Source: Candidatus Didemnitutus sp. (GTDB lineage Bacteria; Verrucomicrobiota; Verrucomicrobiia; Opitutales; Opitutaceae). Taken from it: a stretch of DNA of 64,000 nt. The notes beneath the pieces are model-generated. The model did not search any database and was not told the DNA's origin. It saw only the letters and a program-made list of their open reading frames with translations. Where the stretch lies: the NCBI GenBank assembly GCA_019634575.1, contig JAHCAY010000005.1, forward strand, positions 62,001 to 126,000, in the 5' to 3' direction. Made by a program: the position numbers and the translations under genes. Position 1 is the stretch's first letter; every line of letters begins with the position of its first letter. Positions 51,526 through 60,414 of the stretch are shown here, piece after piece.

Positions 51526-53234
51526 CGCCCCCTTCCTCCACTCCGGCAGCTCGGACGCATCCCGAGCTGCTCACGCGCATGCTCGCGGCCAATCAGCTCG
51601 CCGCAAGCGACGCCGACGCCTTCGTCGCCGTGTCGACCGCCGAGCCCGACGCCGTCACCGAGGAGCGCGTGCTGCGCTGGCTGGCCCAGGAATACGGCCT
51701 CTCGTTCGCCACCCTCGAGGCCATCGAGCCCGATCAGGAGCTCCTCGCGCTCTTCCCCGCGCGCCTCCTGCTGCGCGACGAACTGCTGCCGCTCCGCCGC
51801 GCCGACGGTCGCATCGAGGTCGCCACCGCCCGGCTCTTCGCCAGCAGCGGCCTCGATGGCCTGCGCGCCCTCGCCGACCAGCGCCTCCAACCCGTGCTCG
51901 CCACCACCGAGGCGATCCAGCGCGAACTCAAGAAACACCTCGGCGTCGGCGCCGACACGATCGACACCCTCGACGAAGCCGGAGGCCTGCAAGTGCTCGA
52001 CGAGGACACGCGCGGCCAGACCACCGACCTCGACGAGGCCGCCGAGGACGCCTCGATCATCCGTTTCGTCAACCAAGTCCTCAAGGACGCCATCGATCTC
52101 CGCGCCTCCGACATCCACCTCGAGCCATTCGAGGACGAGCTGCGCATCCGCTACCGCATCGACGGCGTGCTCCAGGAAATCCCCGTGCCCGCGCAGGTGA
52201 AGCGCTTCCAGTCCGCCATCGGCGCGCGCGTGAAGATTCTCAGCCACCTCAACATCGCCGAGAAGCGCCTCCCGCAGGACGGCCGCATCAAGGTCCGCAT
52301 CGAGGGCGCCGAGGTCGACATCCGCGTCTCCGTCATCCCGATGCTGCACGGCGAGGCCGTCGTCATGCGTCTGTTGCGTCAGGACAAATCCCTCCTCGGC
52401 GCGAGCGAACTCGGCATGGCCCCGCGCGAACTCGCCTGCCTCCACCGCGTGCTGCACCTCCCGCATGGCATCGTCCTCGTCACCGGCCCGACCGGCTCCG
52501 GCAAGACCTCCACACTCTACACCGCGCTGCACGAGATCAACGACACCGAGCGCAAGATCATCACCATCGAGGACCCGATCGAATACCAGCTCAAGGGCGT
52601 GAACCAGATCCAGGTCTCCGAAAAAGCCGGCCTCACCTTCGCCCGCGGCCTGCGCTCCATCCTGCGCCACGACCCCGACGTCATCCTCATCGGCGAAATC
52701 CGCGACCAGGAAACCGCGCAGATCGCCGTGCAGGCCTCGCTGACCGGCCACCTCGTCTTCTCGACGCTGCACACCAACGACGCCGCCGGCGCTGTCACGC
52801 GCCTCGTCGACATGGGCATCGAACCTTACCTCGTTTCCTCCTCGCTCGAAGCCGTGCTCGCGCAACGTCTCGTCCGCCTGCTCTGCCCGCATTGCAAGGC
52901 CGTCGACACCAGTCCGGAAACCCAACGCGGCAAAGCCGTGCTTGGCGTCCCCGCCGATGCCACCGTCTACCGCGCCGTCGGTTGCCGCGAATGCCGCTCG
53001 ACCGGTTACCACGGCCGCCGCGCCATCTTCGAATGGATGGACGTCGATGCCGACATCCGCCGCCTCGTGCTCGAACATGCCTCGACCGACACCATCCGCA
53101 CCGCCGCCGCGCGCGGCGGCATGACCACGCTGGCCCAGGATGGCGGCCGCCTCGTCGCCGCCGGCGTCACCACGATCGAGGAAGTCCTCAGCGTCACAAC
53201 GGCACAAGAGCTCGCACCGGCGCGCCCCGCCTGA
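51522..53234 (+). CDS. gspE: Type II secretion ATPase GspE
   Basis: A 570-residue secretion ATPase with an N-terminal GspE-N domain, Walker A GPTGSGKTS (322-330), the Asp box (IITIEDPIEYQLKG), Walker B (VILIGEIRDQET) and a His box (TGHLVFSTLHTND). The C-terminal CPHCK and CRECRSTGYHGR form the tetra-Cys zinc site found in GspE/PilB. It powers pseudopilus assembly from the cytoplasm. It overlaps the upstream gene by 4 bp; a longer frame from 51207 lies inside that gene. Confidence 0.95.
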   Translation: MTPPSSTPAARTHPELLTRMLAANQLAASDADAFVAVSTAEPDAVTEERVLRWLAQEYGLSFATLEAIEPDQELLALFPARLLLRDELLPLRRADGRIEVATARLFASSGLDGLRALADQRLQPVLATTEAIQRELKKHLGVGADTIDTLDEAGGLQVLDEDTRGQTTDLDEAAEDASIIRFVNQVLKDAIDLRASDIHLEPFEDELRIRYRIDGVLQEIPVPAQVKRFQSAIGARVKILSHLNIAEKRLPQDGRIKVRIEGAEVDIRVSVIPMLHGEAVVMRLLRQDKSLLGASELGMAPRELACLHRVLHLPHGIVLVTGPTGSGKTSTLYTALHEINDTERKIITIEDPIEYQLKGVNQIQVSEKAGLTFARGLRSILRHDPDVILIGEIRDQETAQIAVQASLTGHLVFSTLHTNDAAGAVTRLVDMGIEPYLVSSSLEAVLAQRLVRLLCPHCKAVDTSPETQRGKAVLGVPADATVYRAVGCRECRSTGYHGRRAIFEWMDVDADIRRLVLEHASTDTIRTAAARGGMTTLAQDGGRLVAAGVTTIEEVLSVTTAQELAPARPA

Positions 53235-53242
53235 TCCGCGCC

Positions 53243-54481
53243 ATGCCGCAATTCGCCTACAAAGCCCTGCAACCCGACGGCTCGCTCACTGAAGGCGCGC
53301 TCGAGGCGACCAACCGCCAGGAAGCGCTCCGCCAGGTCGAGCGCCGCGGCCTCAAGCCCGTGCGCCTCACCGAAGTCGCCGCGCCCACCCGCGCCGCGAA
53401 CGCAACGCCCGCCGCCAGTGGATTCTCTTTTGGCCACTCCTCCAAGATCTCCGCGCGCACGCTCGAGAACTTCACGCGCCTGCTCTCCAGCCTGCTCGCC
53501 TCCGGCGTGCCGTTCAGCCGCGCCCTCGAGATTCTGCACCGCGAGGCGAGCGAGCCCGCGGCGAAAGCGAAGTGGAAGGAAATCCACGACCTCGTCATCG
53601 ACGGCATGTCGCTCTCCGCCGCGATGGCGCGCTCGCCTGAAACCTTTCCCAAGGTCTACGTCGCGATGGTCGAAGCGGGCGAGACCGGCGGATTCCTCGA
53701 CGTCGTGCTCGCGCAGATCGCCGACTTCCAGGCGCGCGAAAAGGAGATGAAAGGCAAGCTCACCGCCGCGCTGATGTATCCCGCCATCCTGCTCGTGCTC
53801 GCGCTGGGCGTGCTCGTGTTCCTGCTCGTTTTCTTCATTCCGCGTTTCCAGCAAATTTTCCACGGTTTCAACGCCGAGCTCCCGCTGCTCACCCAGCTCA
53901 TCATCGGCGCGAGCGAGGCGGTGCGCAGCTACGGTCTCTTCCTCGCTGTCGCGGCCGCGCTTGTCGCCTATTCGCTGCGCAGCTGGATTCGCTCCGCCCG
54001 CGGACGGCGCACTTGGGAAGGTTTCGTGCTGCGCCTGCCGCAAGTCGGCCCGGTGCTCGCCGAGTTCGCGATGGCACGCTTCTGCCGCATGCTCGGCACC
54101 CTGCTGGCCGCCGGCGTGCCGCTGATCAACGCCCTCAACGTCGCCCGCCGCTCCATCGGCAACCAGATCCTCGTCGACGCCGTATCCGAATCCACCGACC
54201 GCGTGAAGGAGGGCAAGCCGCTCGGCGCCAGCCTCGCGCGTAACCGCATGCTCTTCCCCGGTGCCATCGTGGAAATGATCTCCGTCGCTGAGGAAAGCGG
54301 CCGCCTCGACAATGAATTGCTGCGCATCGCGCAGGTGACCGAGAACGACCTCGACCGTCAGCTCAAGGCGGTCGTCGCGCTCGTCGAGCCGCTGATGCTG
54401 TTCCTCATCGCGGCGTTCATCGGCACCATCTTCATCGGCATGGTTTACCCCATTTTCTCCCTGCAGGATCACATCAAATGA
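53243..54481 (+). CDS. gspF: Type II secretion inner-membrane protein GspF
   Basis: A 412-residue platform protein with two T2SSF repeats, each a helical cytoplasmic domain (TRLLSSLLASGVPFSRALEIL and CRMLGTLLAAGVPLINALNV) followed by membrane helices (AALMYPAILLVLALGVLVFLL and LMLFLIAAFIGTIFIGMVYP). The N-terminus MPQFAYKALQPDG is typical. It interacts with GspE and organises pseudopilin addition. It begins 8 bp after gspE and overlaps gspG by 4 bp. Confidence 0.95.
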   Translation: MPQFAYKALQPDGSLTEGALEATNRQEALRQVERRGLKPVRLTEVAAPTRAANATPAASGFSFGHSSKISARTLENFTRLLSSLLASGVPFSRALEILHREASEPAAKAKWKEIHDLVIDGMSLSAAMARSPETFPKVYVAMVEAGETGGFLDVVLAQIADFQAREKEMKGKLTAALMYPAILLVLALGVLVFLLVFFIPRFQQIFHGFNAELPLLTQLIIGASEAVRSYGLFLAVAAALVAYSLRSWIRSARGRRTWEGFVLRLPQVGPVLAEFAMARFCRMLGTLLAAGVPLINALNVARRSIGNQILVDAVSESTDRVKEGKPLGASLARNRMLFPGAIVEMISVAEESGRLDNELLRIAQVTENDLDRQLKAVVALVEPLMLFLIAAFIGTIFIGMVYPIFSLQDHIK

Positions 54482-54933
54482 CCTCTTCCATGAAAACCCA
54501 CCGCTCGCTCCGCTCCGCCTCGACGCGCGGCTTCACGCTCGTGGAGCTGCTCACCGTCCTCGTCATCCTCGGCATCCTCGCCGCGCTCGTGCTGCCGAAG
54601 TTCACCGGCCGCACCGAGGAGGCGCGCGTCACCGCCGCACAGACGCAGATCGCCGCCTTCGGCACCGCGCTCGACGCCTTCGAGGTCGACACCGGCGCCT
54701 ACCCGCGCGGCTCCGACGGCCTGCAGCAGCTCATCGTGCAGCCGTCCAACGTCGTCAACTGGCGCGGCCCCTACCTCAAGGGCGACATCCCGCTCGATCC
54801 CTGGGGCCACGCCTACACCTACGAATATCCCGGCTCGGTGAATCCCAGCGGTTACGACCTGCGCTCCGCCGGCCCCGACGGCCAGCCCGGCACGGCCGAC
54901 GACATCGCGAATGCCGCTGTCACTTCCAGGTAA
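54478..54933 (+). CDS. gspG: Major pseudopilin GspG
   Basis: A 151-residue pseudopilin with the prepilin leader RGFTLVELLTVLVILGILAAL (cleavage after G18, Glu at +5). The C-terminal part holds the GspG landmarks YPRGSDGLQQLI, GPYLKGDIPLDPWGH and DLRSAGPDGQPGTADDI (calcium site). ATG at 54478 overlaps gspF by 4 bp; ATG at 54490 is also possible. A prepilin peptidase is required and is not in the window. Confidence 0.95.
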   Translation: MTSSMKTHRSLRSASTRGFTLVELLTVLVILGILAALVLPKFTGRTEEARVTAAQTQIAAFGTALDAFEVDTGAYPRGSDGLQQLIVQPSNVVNWRGPYLKGDIPLDPWGHAYTYEYPGSVNPSGYDLRSAGPDGQPGTADDIANAAVTSR

Positions 54934-55492
54934 GTTGGCCCTCCGGAACGTCCGCGCCCCACTCCGCCGTCGCTGCCGCGCCGGCGGTTTCACCCTAATC
55001 GAGTTGATGCTGGTCATGGCGCTGTTGGTCATCGCCGCCGCGCTCACCGCGCCGCGCCTGATCACGTTCTTCCGCGGTCGCGCGCTGAGCCAGGAAGCCC
55101 AGCGCATCATCGCGCTCACGCACTACGCGCAAAGTCGCGCGATCGCCGAGGGCGTGCCGGTGATCCTCTGGTTCGATCCCGCCACCGCGCGCTACGGACA
55201 AAACATCCAGGACGGTTTCACCGACACCGACGCTCGCGCCTCGACCTTCGCGCTCGAATCCTCCCTGACACTCGAAGTGCCCGCCGGCGAAGCGCCGCCC
55301 GTGTCCGAGCTCGGCGACGAGACGCTCGGCCTGCCGACGAATCAATCGGTCATCCGCTTCACGCCGGACGGTTTCTTCGATCCGAGCAGCGTGGCGAAAC
55401 TCATCCTGCGCCAAGGCACCGACAGCGCCCTGCAAATTCTCCCCGCCGCCAACGGCCTCGACTATGAAATCCAGCCGCTCGCCTCTCGCTGA
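54911..55492 (+). CDS. gspH: Minor pseudopilin GspH
   Basis: A 193-residue pseudopilin. The leader GGFTLIELMLVMALLVIAAAL has Glu at +5, followed by a GspH/FimT-type beta domain (AQSRAIAEGVPVILWFD, then VIRFTPDGFFD). It overlaps gspG by 23 bp. GspH-like subunits sit near the pseudopilus tip. Confidence 0.88.
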   Translation: MPLSLPGKLALRNVRAPLRRRCRAGGFTLIELMLVMALLVIAAALTAPRLITFFRGRALSQEAQRIIALTHYAQSRAIAEGVPVILWFDPATARYGQNIQDGFTDTDARASTFALESSLTLEVPAGEAPPVSELGDETLGLPTNQSVIRFTPDGFFDPSSVAKLILRQGTDSALQILPAANGLDYEIQPLASR

Positions 55493-55889
55493 GATTTCCC
55501 GTCGCGGCTTCACGCTCGCCGAGGTCCTCGCCGCCCTGCTCGTCATGGCGATCGTCATTCCCGTCGCGATGCAGGGCCTGAGCGTCGCCAGCCGCTCGGG
55601 TCTCGTCGGCACCCGCAAGGCCGCAGCGATGCGCATCGCCGAACGCGTGCTCAACGAGCAGTTCGTCACCGGCCAGCTCAACCAGAGCCAGACCTCCGGC
55701 ACCGTCACCGAAGGCGGCACCGATTATCCGTGGACGCTCGAGTCGTCCACTTGGCCGTCGGACGCGGTGACGCAAGTCACCGTTCACGTCACCTTCACCG
55801 TGCAGGGCAACGCCTACGAAGTGAGCGCGAGCACGCTCCTCGATCCCGCCGCCAACGCGACCACGACCACCACGCTCGCCGCCCGATGA
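55464..55889 (+). CDS. gspI: Minor pseudopilin GspI
   Basis: A 141-residue pseudopilin. RRGFTLAEVLAALLVMAIVIP is the leader plus helix with Glu at +5, followed by KAAAMRIAERVLNEQ and a short beta region, consistent with the small GspI tip subunit. It overlaps gspH by 29 bp and gspJ by 4 bp. Confidence 0.87.
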   Translation: MKSSRSPLAEISRRGFTLAEVLAALLVMAIVIPVAMQGLSVASRSGLVGTRKAAAMRIAERVLNEQFVTGQLNQSQTSGTVTEGGTDYPWTLESSTWPSDAVTQVTVHVTFTVQGNAYEVSASTLLDPAANATTTTTLAAR

Positions 55890-56605
55890 CGCCGCGCCCC
55901 TCCAGTTCCGCTTCCCCGCGCGACGGCTTCACGCTGCTCGAAGTGATCATTGCGACCGCCGTCGCCGCGATCGTCCTCCTCGTCATCAACACCACGTTCT
56001 TCACCGCGCTGCGCCTCCACAACACCACGCAGGACCGCATCACCGAGGACCGCGCCTTGCAACGCACGCTCGGCACCGTGCGCCGCGATCTCGCCGGCAT
56101 CATGCTGCCGAGCTCGAGCGGCGTGTTCGCGGGCGCGCTCCAGACCACGCTCGCCAGCTCGCTCACGCAGGGCACCTACGGCGACAAGATCGGCCCCGAT
56201 CTCTACACCAACACCGGCGCGATCAACGGCTGGAATCCGTTCTCCGAGGTCCAGCTGGTCGACTACTACCTCGCGCCCGCCGAGGACGGCAGCAACACCA
56301 AGAACCTCGTCCGCGCCGTCACCCGCAACCTGCTCCCCGCGCAGGTCACCACGCCCGAACTCCAGACACTGCTCACGCGCGTGGCGGATGCCTCAATCGA
56401 TTTCTACGACGGCACCGCGTGGACCGACGCATGGGACTCGGCCGCGAGCAACACCATGCCGACCGCGATCCGCTTCCAGCTCACGCTCGCCGGTCCGGAC
56501 GGCAAGGCTCCCGCGAACTCCGTCCCCGTGACGCTCGTCGTGCCTGTGCTCGTCGCCACCACCGAAAACCTCGACGCCACGGCGAGCACCGGAGGTGCAC
56601 CGTGA
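55886..56605 (+). CDS. gspJ: Minor pseudopilin GspJ
   Basis: A 239-residue pseudopilin. DGFTLLEVIIATAVAAIVLLV is the leader/helix with Glu at +5. The following TEDRALQRTLGTVRRDLAGIM and later SIDFYDGTAWTDAWDS match the GspJ tip-complex subunit. ATG at 55886 overlaps gspI by 4 bp; the gene ends in a GTGA overlap with gspK. Confidence 0.88.
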   Translation: MTPRPSSSASPRDGFTLLEVIIATAVAAIVLLVINTTFFTALRLHNTTQDRITEDRALQRTLGTVRRDLAGIMLPSSSGVFAGALQTTLASSLTQGTYGDKIGPDLYTNTGAINGWNPFSEVQLVDYYLAPAEDGSNTKNLVRAVTRNLLPAQVTTPELQTLLTRVADASIDFYDGTAWTDAWDSAASNTMPTAIRFQLTLAGPDGKAPANSVPVTLVVPVLVATTENLDATASTGGAP

Positions 56606-57960
56606 CCTCGCGCGTCCGCCTCCCTCACTCCGCGCATCGCCGCGGCGCCGTGCTCATCATCGTGCTGTGGGTCTGCCTCGGCGTCGTGGCGCTCACGCTC
56701 TATTTCGCCAACGAGATGAGCAGCGAACTCCGCGCCGCCGACAACGCTGCCGCCGAGATCGCCGCGCGCCAGGCGCTCGCCGGCGGCGTCCGCTACGCCA
56801 GCCACATCCTCGCCACCTACGCCGCCAACGGCACCGTGCCCGAACTCAACGCCGCCAATTCCGACTGCCCCTACAGCGCCGAGAACCTCGCCGTCGGCGA
56901 CGCCAGTTTCTGGTTCATCGGCCGCGACCCGAACCTTCCCGTCGGCACCGAGCCGGTCTTCGGCCTCATCGACGAGTGCTCCAAACTCAACCTCAACACC
57001 GCCACGCGCGCCATGCTCGAGGCCCTGCCCAACATGACGCCCGACCTCGTCACCGCGATCCTCGCCTGGCGCAGCCGCTCCGGCACCGGTGGCGCCGACG
57101 CCAGTAACGCCTACGCCGCGCTCAATCCGCCGCGCCTCAACAAGGGCGGCCCGTTCGAGTCCGTCGACGAGCTCCGCCTCGTCAATGGCCTCACGCTCGA
57201 CCTCCTGCTCGGCGAAGACACCAACCGCAACGGCGCCCTCGACCGCAACGAGGACGACGGAGACCAGTCGCCGCCGCGCGACAATCAGGACGGCCAGCTG
57301 CAACCGGGACTGCTCGAATACGTCACGATCTACAGCGCGCAACCGAACACCAATCCCGACGGCACGCGCCGCGTGAACATCTCCACCGCCCAGACCCGCA
57401 CCGGCCTCGCCGCCCTGCTCCGCCGCCGCCTCGACGCCGGCCGCGCGCAGGCTGTGCTCCAGCGCATCGGCGAACGCCCCTTCGGCAGCGTCGCCGAGTT
57501 CTATCTCGAGAGCGGCCTCACCGCCTCCGAGTTCGCCCAACTCCACAATTACCTCACCGCCTCGACCGGCTCCGCGTCCAACGGCCTCGTCAACGTCAAC
57601 ACCGCCAGCGCCACCGTCCTCGCCTGCCTGCCCGGCCTCGACGCCACGCTCGCCGCCCAAGTCGTCGCCTATCGCACCACCGCGCCGGCCGCGCTCACTT
57701 CCTTCGCCTGGCTGCCCGACGTGATCGGCCGCGCCGCCTTCCTCCGCGCCGGTCCCTACATCACCGATCAATCGTATCAGTTCTCCGCCGACATCGCCGC
57801 CGTCGGCCGCAACGGCCGCGGCTTCTGCCGCGAACGCGTCGTCTTCGATCTGCGCCGCGGCACCCCGCGCATCGTCAATCGCCAGGATCTTTCCGCCTTC
57901 GGCTGGGCGCTCGGCCACGAGGCGCGCGAAACCCTCCAGAATTCCTCCACCTCTTCATGA
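56602..57960 (+). CDS. gspK: Minor pseudopilin GspK
   Basis: A 452-residue large pseudopilin. GAVLIIVLWVCLGVVALTL is its hydrophobic helix without the usual Glu at +5, as in other GspK proteins. Two helix-hairpin-helix-like segments follow (LNLNTATRAMLEALPNM and LVNVNTASATVLACLPGL). GTG at 56602 is strongly supported by GGAGGTG 5 bases upstream. It probably caps the pseudopilus. Confidence 0.92.
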   Translation: MTSRVRLPHSAHRRGAVLIIVLWVCLGVVALTLYFANEMSSELRAADNAAAEIAARQALAGGVRYASHILATYAANGTVPELNAANSDCPYSAENLAVGDASFWFIGRDPNLPVGTEPVFGLIDECSKLNLNTATRAMLEALPNMTPDLVTAILAWRSRSGTGGADASNAYAALNPPRLNKGGPFESVDELRLVNGLTLDLLLGEDTNRNGALDRNEDDGDQSPPRDNQDGQLQPGLLEYVTIYSAQPNTNPDGTRRVNISTAQTRTGLAALLRRRLDAGRAQAVLQRIGERPFGSVAEFYLESGLTASEFAQLHNYLTASTGSASNGLVNVNTASATVLACLPGLDATLAAQVVAYRTTAPAALTSFAWLPDVIGRAAFLRAGPYITDQSYQFSADIAAVGRNGRGFCRERVVFDLRRGTPRIVNRQDLSAFGWALGHEARETLQNSSTSS

Positions 57961-59306
57961 ATTGGCCCCTCAAACAACGCCCGCGCTCCGTGCTCGGCCT
58001 CCGCTTCGGTGGCGACCAGCTGAGCCTGTGCCTGCTGGCCCGATCCAACGGCAGCGCCGAGGTCGTCACGGCCGCGACGCTCCCGCTGCCGCCGGACTTC
58101 CTGCGCCTCGACGCGGCCACCGGTGGACGCCAGCTGCGCGACCTGCTCACCCAGGCCGGCGTGCGCGAGCGCGCCTGCGCCGTCGCGTTGCCCGATCACT
58201 GGTTGCTCGCCCGCACTTGTGCGGTGCCCGCCCTCGCTCCCGAGGACCTCGCGGCGTTCCTGCAGCTCGAGGCGGAAAAAGGTTTCCCGGTCGACCCCGC
58301 GCACCTGCAAATCGCCATCTCCACCTGCCGCGTCGGCGACGCGACCTTCGTCACACAACTCGCGGCGCGGCGCGAACAGCTCGACGCCCTCGCCGCACTG
58401 CTCGTCGCCGCCGGCTTGAAGCCCGTCAGTTTCACGGCCGCCCTCCCCACGCTGTCCGGCGCGGTTCCGACCGCCACCGGCCGCGTCACCATCGCGCTCG
58501 CCGAGGAGCGAGCCACTTTCCTCGCCGGCGCAGGCGGCGGCGTCGCCGCCCTGCGCAGCGCCGACAGCGGCGACTCGCTCGCGCGCGAACTGCGCATCAC
58601 GCTCGAGCAGATCCCCGCCGAGTTGCGCGGCACGCTGAGCGAGCTCGACCTCCGCGGCGACGCCAGCGCCGTGACCGCCGCGGAAAACACGCTCGGCCGG
58701 AGCACCGGCCTGACGCTGGCCCCGCGTGCCGCCGGCCGTCCTTTCGGCGAACAGCTCGCCGAGTCCGCCGGACGCCAATGGCTTTTCCGCACCGACGCCG
58801 CGCTCGAATTTCTCCCGCCACGCCCGAGCCGCTTCGCCGCGTGGTGGCCCAAACACGGCTCGCGCCGCCTGCGCCTCGCCGGCGGCATCGTCGCCACGGT
58901 GCTCGTTGCGACCCTTGGCGCCTTCGGCTGGCTCGAATACCGCCGCTGGTCGCTCGGTTCCGAATGGAGCGCGATGAAAGCGCAAGTCGACGACCTCAGC
59001 GCGATCCAGTCCCTCATCCGCGACTATCGTCCGTGGTATGATACCTCGTTTCACAGCCTGAGCATCCTGCGCGGCGTGACGACGGCGTTTCCCGAAACTG
59101 GCAGCGTCACCGCCAAGTCCTTCGAAATCCGCGGCCCGTCCGCCGTCGCCCTCAGCGGCACCGCGCGCGACAACGCCGCCCTGTTGCTCGTGCTCGATCA
59201 GCTGCGCAAAACGCGCGAAGTGCAGGACCTCAAGGTCGAGCAGATCCGCGGCAAGACGCCGCTGCAGTTCACGGTTTCCCTGCGCTGGAAGGAGGCCGCC
59301 CCATGA
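57957..59306 (+). CDS. GspL-like assembly protein
   Basis: A 449-residue protein with a cytoplasmic actin-like (PilM/GspL) half, beginning VLGLRFGGDQLSLCLL and containing VALPDHWLLARTC. A single membrane helix (LAGGIVATVLVATLGAFGWL, about 305-324) and a periplasmic ferredoxin-like/PilN-type domain with a coiled coil follow. GspL links GspE to the periplasmic parts. It overlaps gspK by 4 bp. Sequence is far from enterobacterial GspL, hence no symbol. Confidence 0.8.
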   Translation: MNWPLKQRPRSVLGLRFGGDQLSLCLLARSNGSAEVVTAATLPLPPDFLRLDAATGGRQLRDLLTQAGVRERACAVALPDHWLLARTCAVPALAPEDLAAFLQLEAEKGFPVDPAHLQIAISTCRVGDATFVTQLAARREQLDALAALLVAAGLKPVSFTAALPTLSGAVPTATGRVTIALAEERATFLAGAGGGVAALRSADSGDSLARELRITLEQIPAELRGTLSELDLRGDASAVTAAENTLGRSTGLTLAPRAAGRPFGEQLAESAGRQWLFRTDAALEFLPPRPSRFAAWWPKHGSRRLRLAGGIVATVLVATLGAFGWLEYRRWSLGSEWSAMKAQVDDLSAIQSLIRDYRPWYDTSFHSLSILRGVTTAFPETGSVTAKSFEIRGPSAVALSGTARDNAALLLVLDQLRKTREVQDLKVEQIRGKTPLQFTVSLRWKEAAP

Positions 59307-59851
59307 GCGCCGCCATGGCCAAACGTCAGCGCTGGCTCCTGATCGTCGCCGCCGCCGGCCTCGTGCTCCTCGGGCTCGACCGCCTCGTGTTCACGCCGCT
59401 CGGCCGCACCTGGCAGGCGCATCGGACCGAGATCGCCACGTTGCAGCAATCGATCGCCAACGGGCGCACGATGATCGCGCACGCCGCCGACATTCGTCGC
59501 GCCTGGGCCGACATGCAGTCAGGCGCATTGCCCAAAGACGCCGCCCAGGGTGAACAGGATCTCATCACCGCGATCGACCGCTGGGGCCGCGCCAGCGGCA
59601 TCGAACTCGGCTCCATCAAACCCCAGTGGAAACGCGGCGCCACTCCGCGCTACTCGCTCCTCGAATGCCGTGTCGACGCCACCGGCACGCTGCCGGCGCT
59701 GAGCCGCTTCATCTACGAACTCGAACGCTCGCCGCTCGCGCTGCGCGTCGATGCCCTCGAACTCACGTCGCGCGACGACTACGGCCGCAAGATCGGCCTC
59801 AGTCTCACCGTCACCGGCCTGCGCCTCAGCCCGCTGGAGGGCCGTCCATGA
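59303..59851 (+). CDS. GspM/PilO-like protein
   Basis: A 182-residue protein with one N-terminal membrane helix (WLLIVAAAGLVLLGL), a coiled coil (about 35-75) and a small periplasmic beta domain (LECRVDATGTLPALSRFIYELE). This is the GspM/PilO layout that partners GspL. It overlaps both neighbours by 4 bp. Confidence 0.8.
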   Translation: MSAAMAKRQRWLLIVAAAGLVLLGLDRLVFTPLGRTWQAHRTEIATLQQSIANGRTMIAHAADIRRAWADMQSGALPKDAAQGEQDLITAIDRWGRASGIELGSIKPQWKRGATPRYSLLECRVDATGTLPALSRFIYELERSPLALRVDALELTSRDDYGRKIGLSLTVTGLRLSPLEGRP

Positions 59852-60414
59852 GAATTCCCGTCTGCCTCCTCTCGCTCGCGGCCGCCGCTGCCAGCAGCAC
59901 ACTCGCCGCCGCGCCCGCGCGCCCGACCGCGCCGGTGGGATTCGAGACCTTCCAGCTCATCAGCGAGCGCAACATCTTCGATCCCGGCCGCGCGCCACGC
60001 AGCAGCCGCACGATCGACGACGCGCCGCGCGGCGACACCCTCGCGCTCGTCGGCACCATGCGCTACGAGAAGGGCCTGTTCGCCTTCTTCGACGGCTCGC
60101 TGCCCGCCTTCCGCAAGGCACTGCACGAGGGCGACACGGTCGCCGACTACACCGTCACGCGCATCGACCAGCGCGGCGTCGAGCTGACCCGCAACGGCCA
60201 GAAAACCCCGCTCGCGATCGGCCAGCAACTCCAGCGCCCGCCCGGCGGCGATTGGTCGGCCGTCGCGATCGACACGCCGCCCGCCCCGACGCCTTCGTCC
60301 GGCACCGGCAGCGCCGCCGTTCCCGCTTCCTCCGACTCCCTTACGCCTCCGCCCGGCGCCTCCGACGTCCTCAAGCGCCTGATGGAACAACGCCAGAAAC
60401 AACTTAAGCCATGA
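59848..60414 (+). CDS. GspC/PilP-like periplasmic linker protein
   Basis: A 188-residue protein. A signal-like N-terminus (MRIPVCLLSLAAAAASS) precedes LISERNIFDPGRAPRSSR and a homology-region domain (LVGTMRYEKGLFAFFDG, then YTVTRIDQRGVELTRNGQ), like GspC-HR or PilP. The C-terminus is a Pro/Ser linker and a short helix. It would connect the inner-membrane platform to the secretin N domains. It overlaps both neighbours by 4 bp. Confidence 0.75.
   Translation: MRIPVCLLSLAAAAASSTLAAAPARPTAPVGFETFQLISERNIFDPGRAPRSSRTIDDAPRGDTLALVGTMRYEKGLFAFFDGSLPAFRKALHEGDTVADYTVTRIDQRGVELTRNGQKTPLAIGQQLQRPPGGDWSAVAIDTPPAPTPSSGTGSAAVPASSDSLTPPPGASDVLKRLMEQRQKQLKP

Noticed and set aside
50307-53207. A 966-codon open frame on the minus strand opposite the secretion operon
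   Set aside because: It is antisense to the XylR-like gene, the small exported protein and gspE, has Ala/Gly/Asp/Arg-rich low-complexity translation and no motif; it is produced by GC-rich codon bias of the real genes.
56404-57918. Long minus-strand frame opposite gspK
   Set aside because: Repetitive Gly/Ala/Glu/Val composition and complete overlap with a clear GspK on the other strand.
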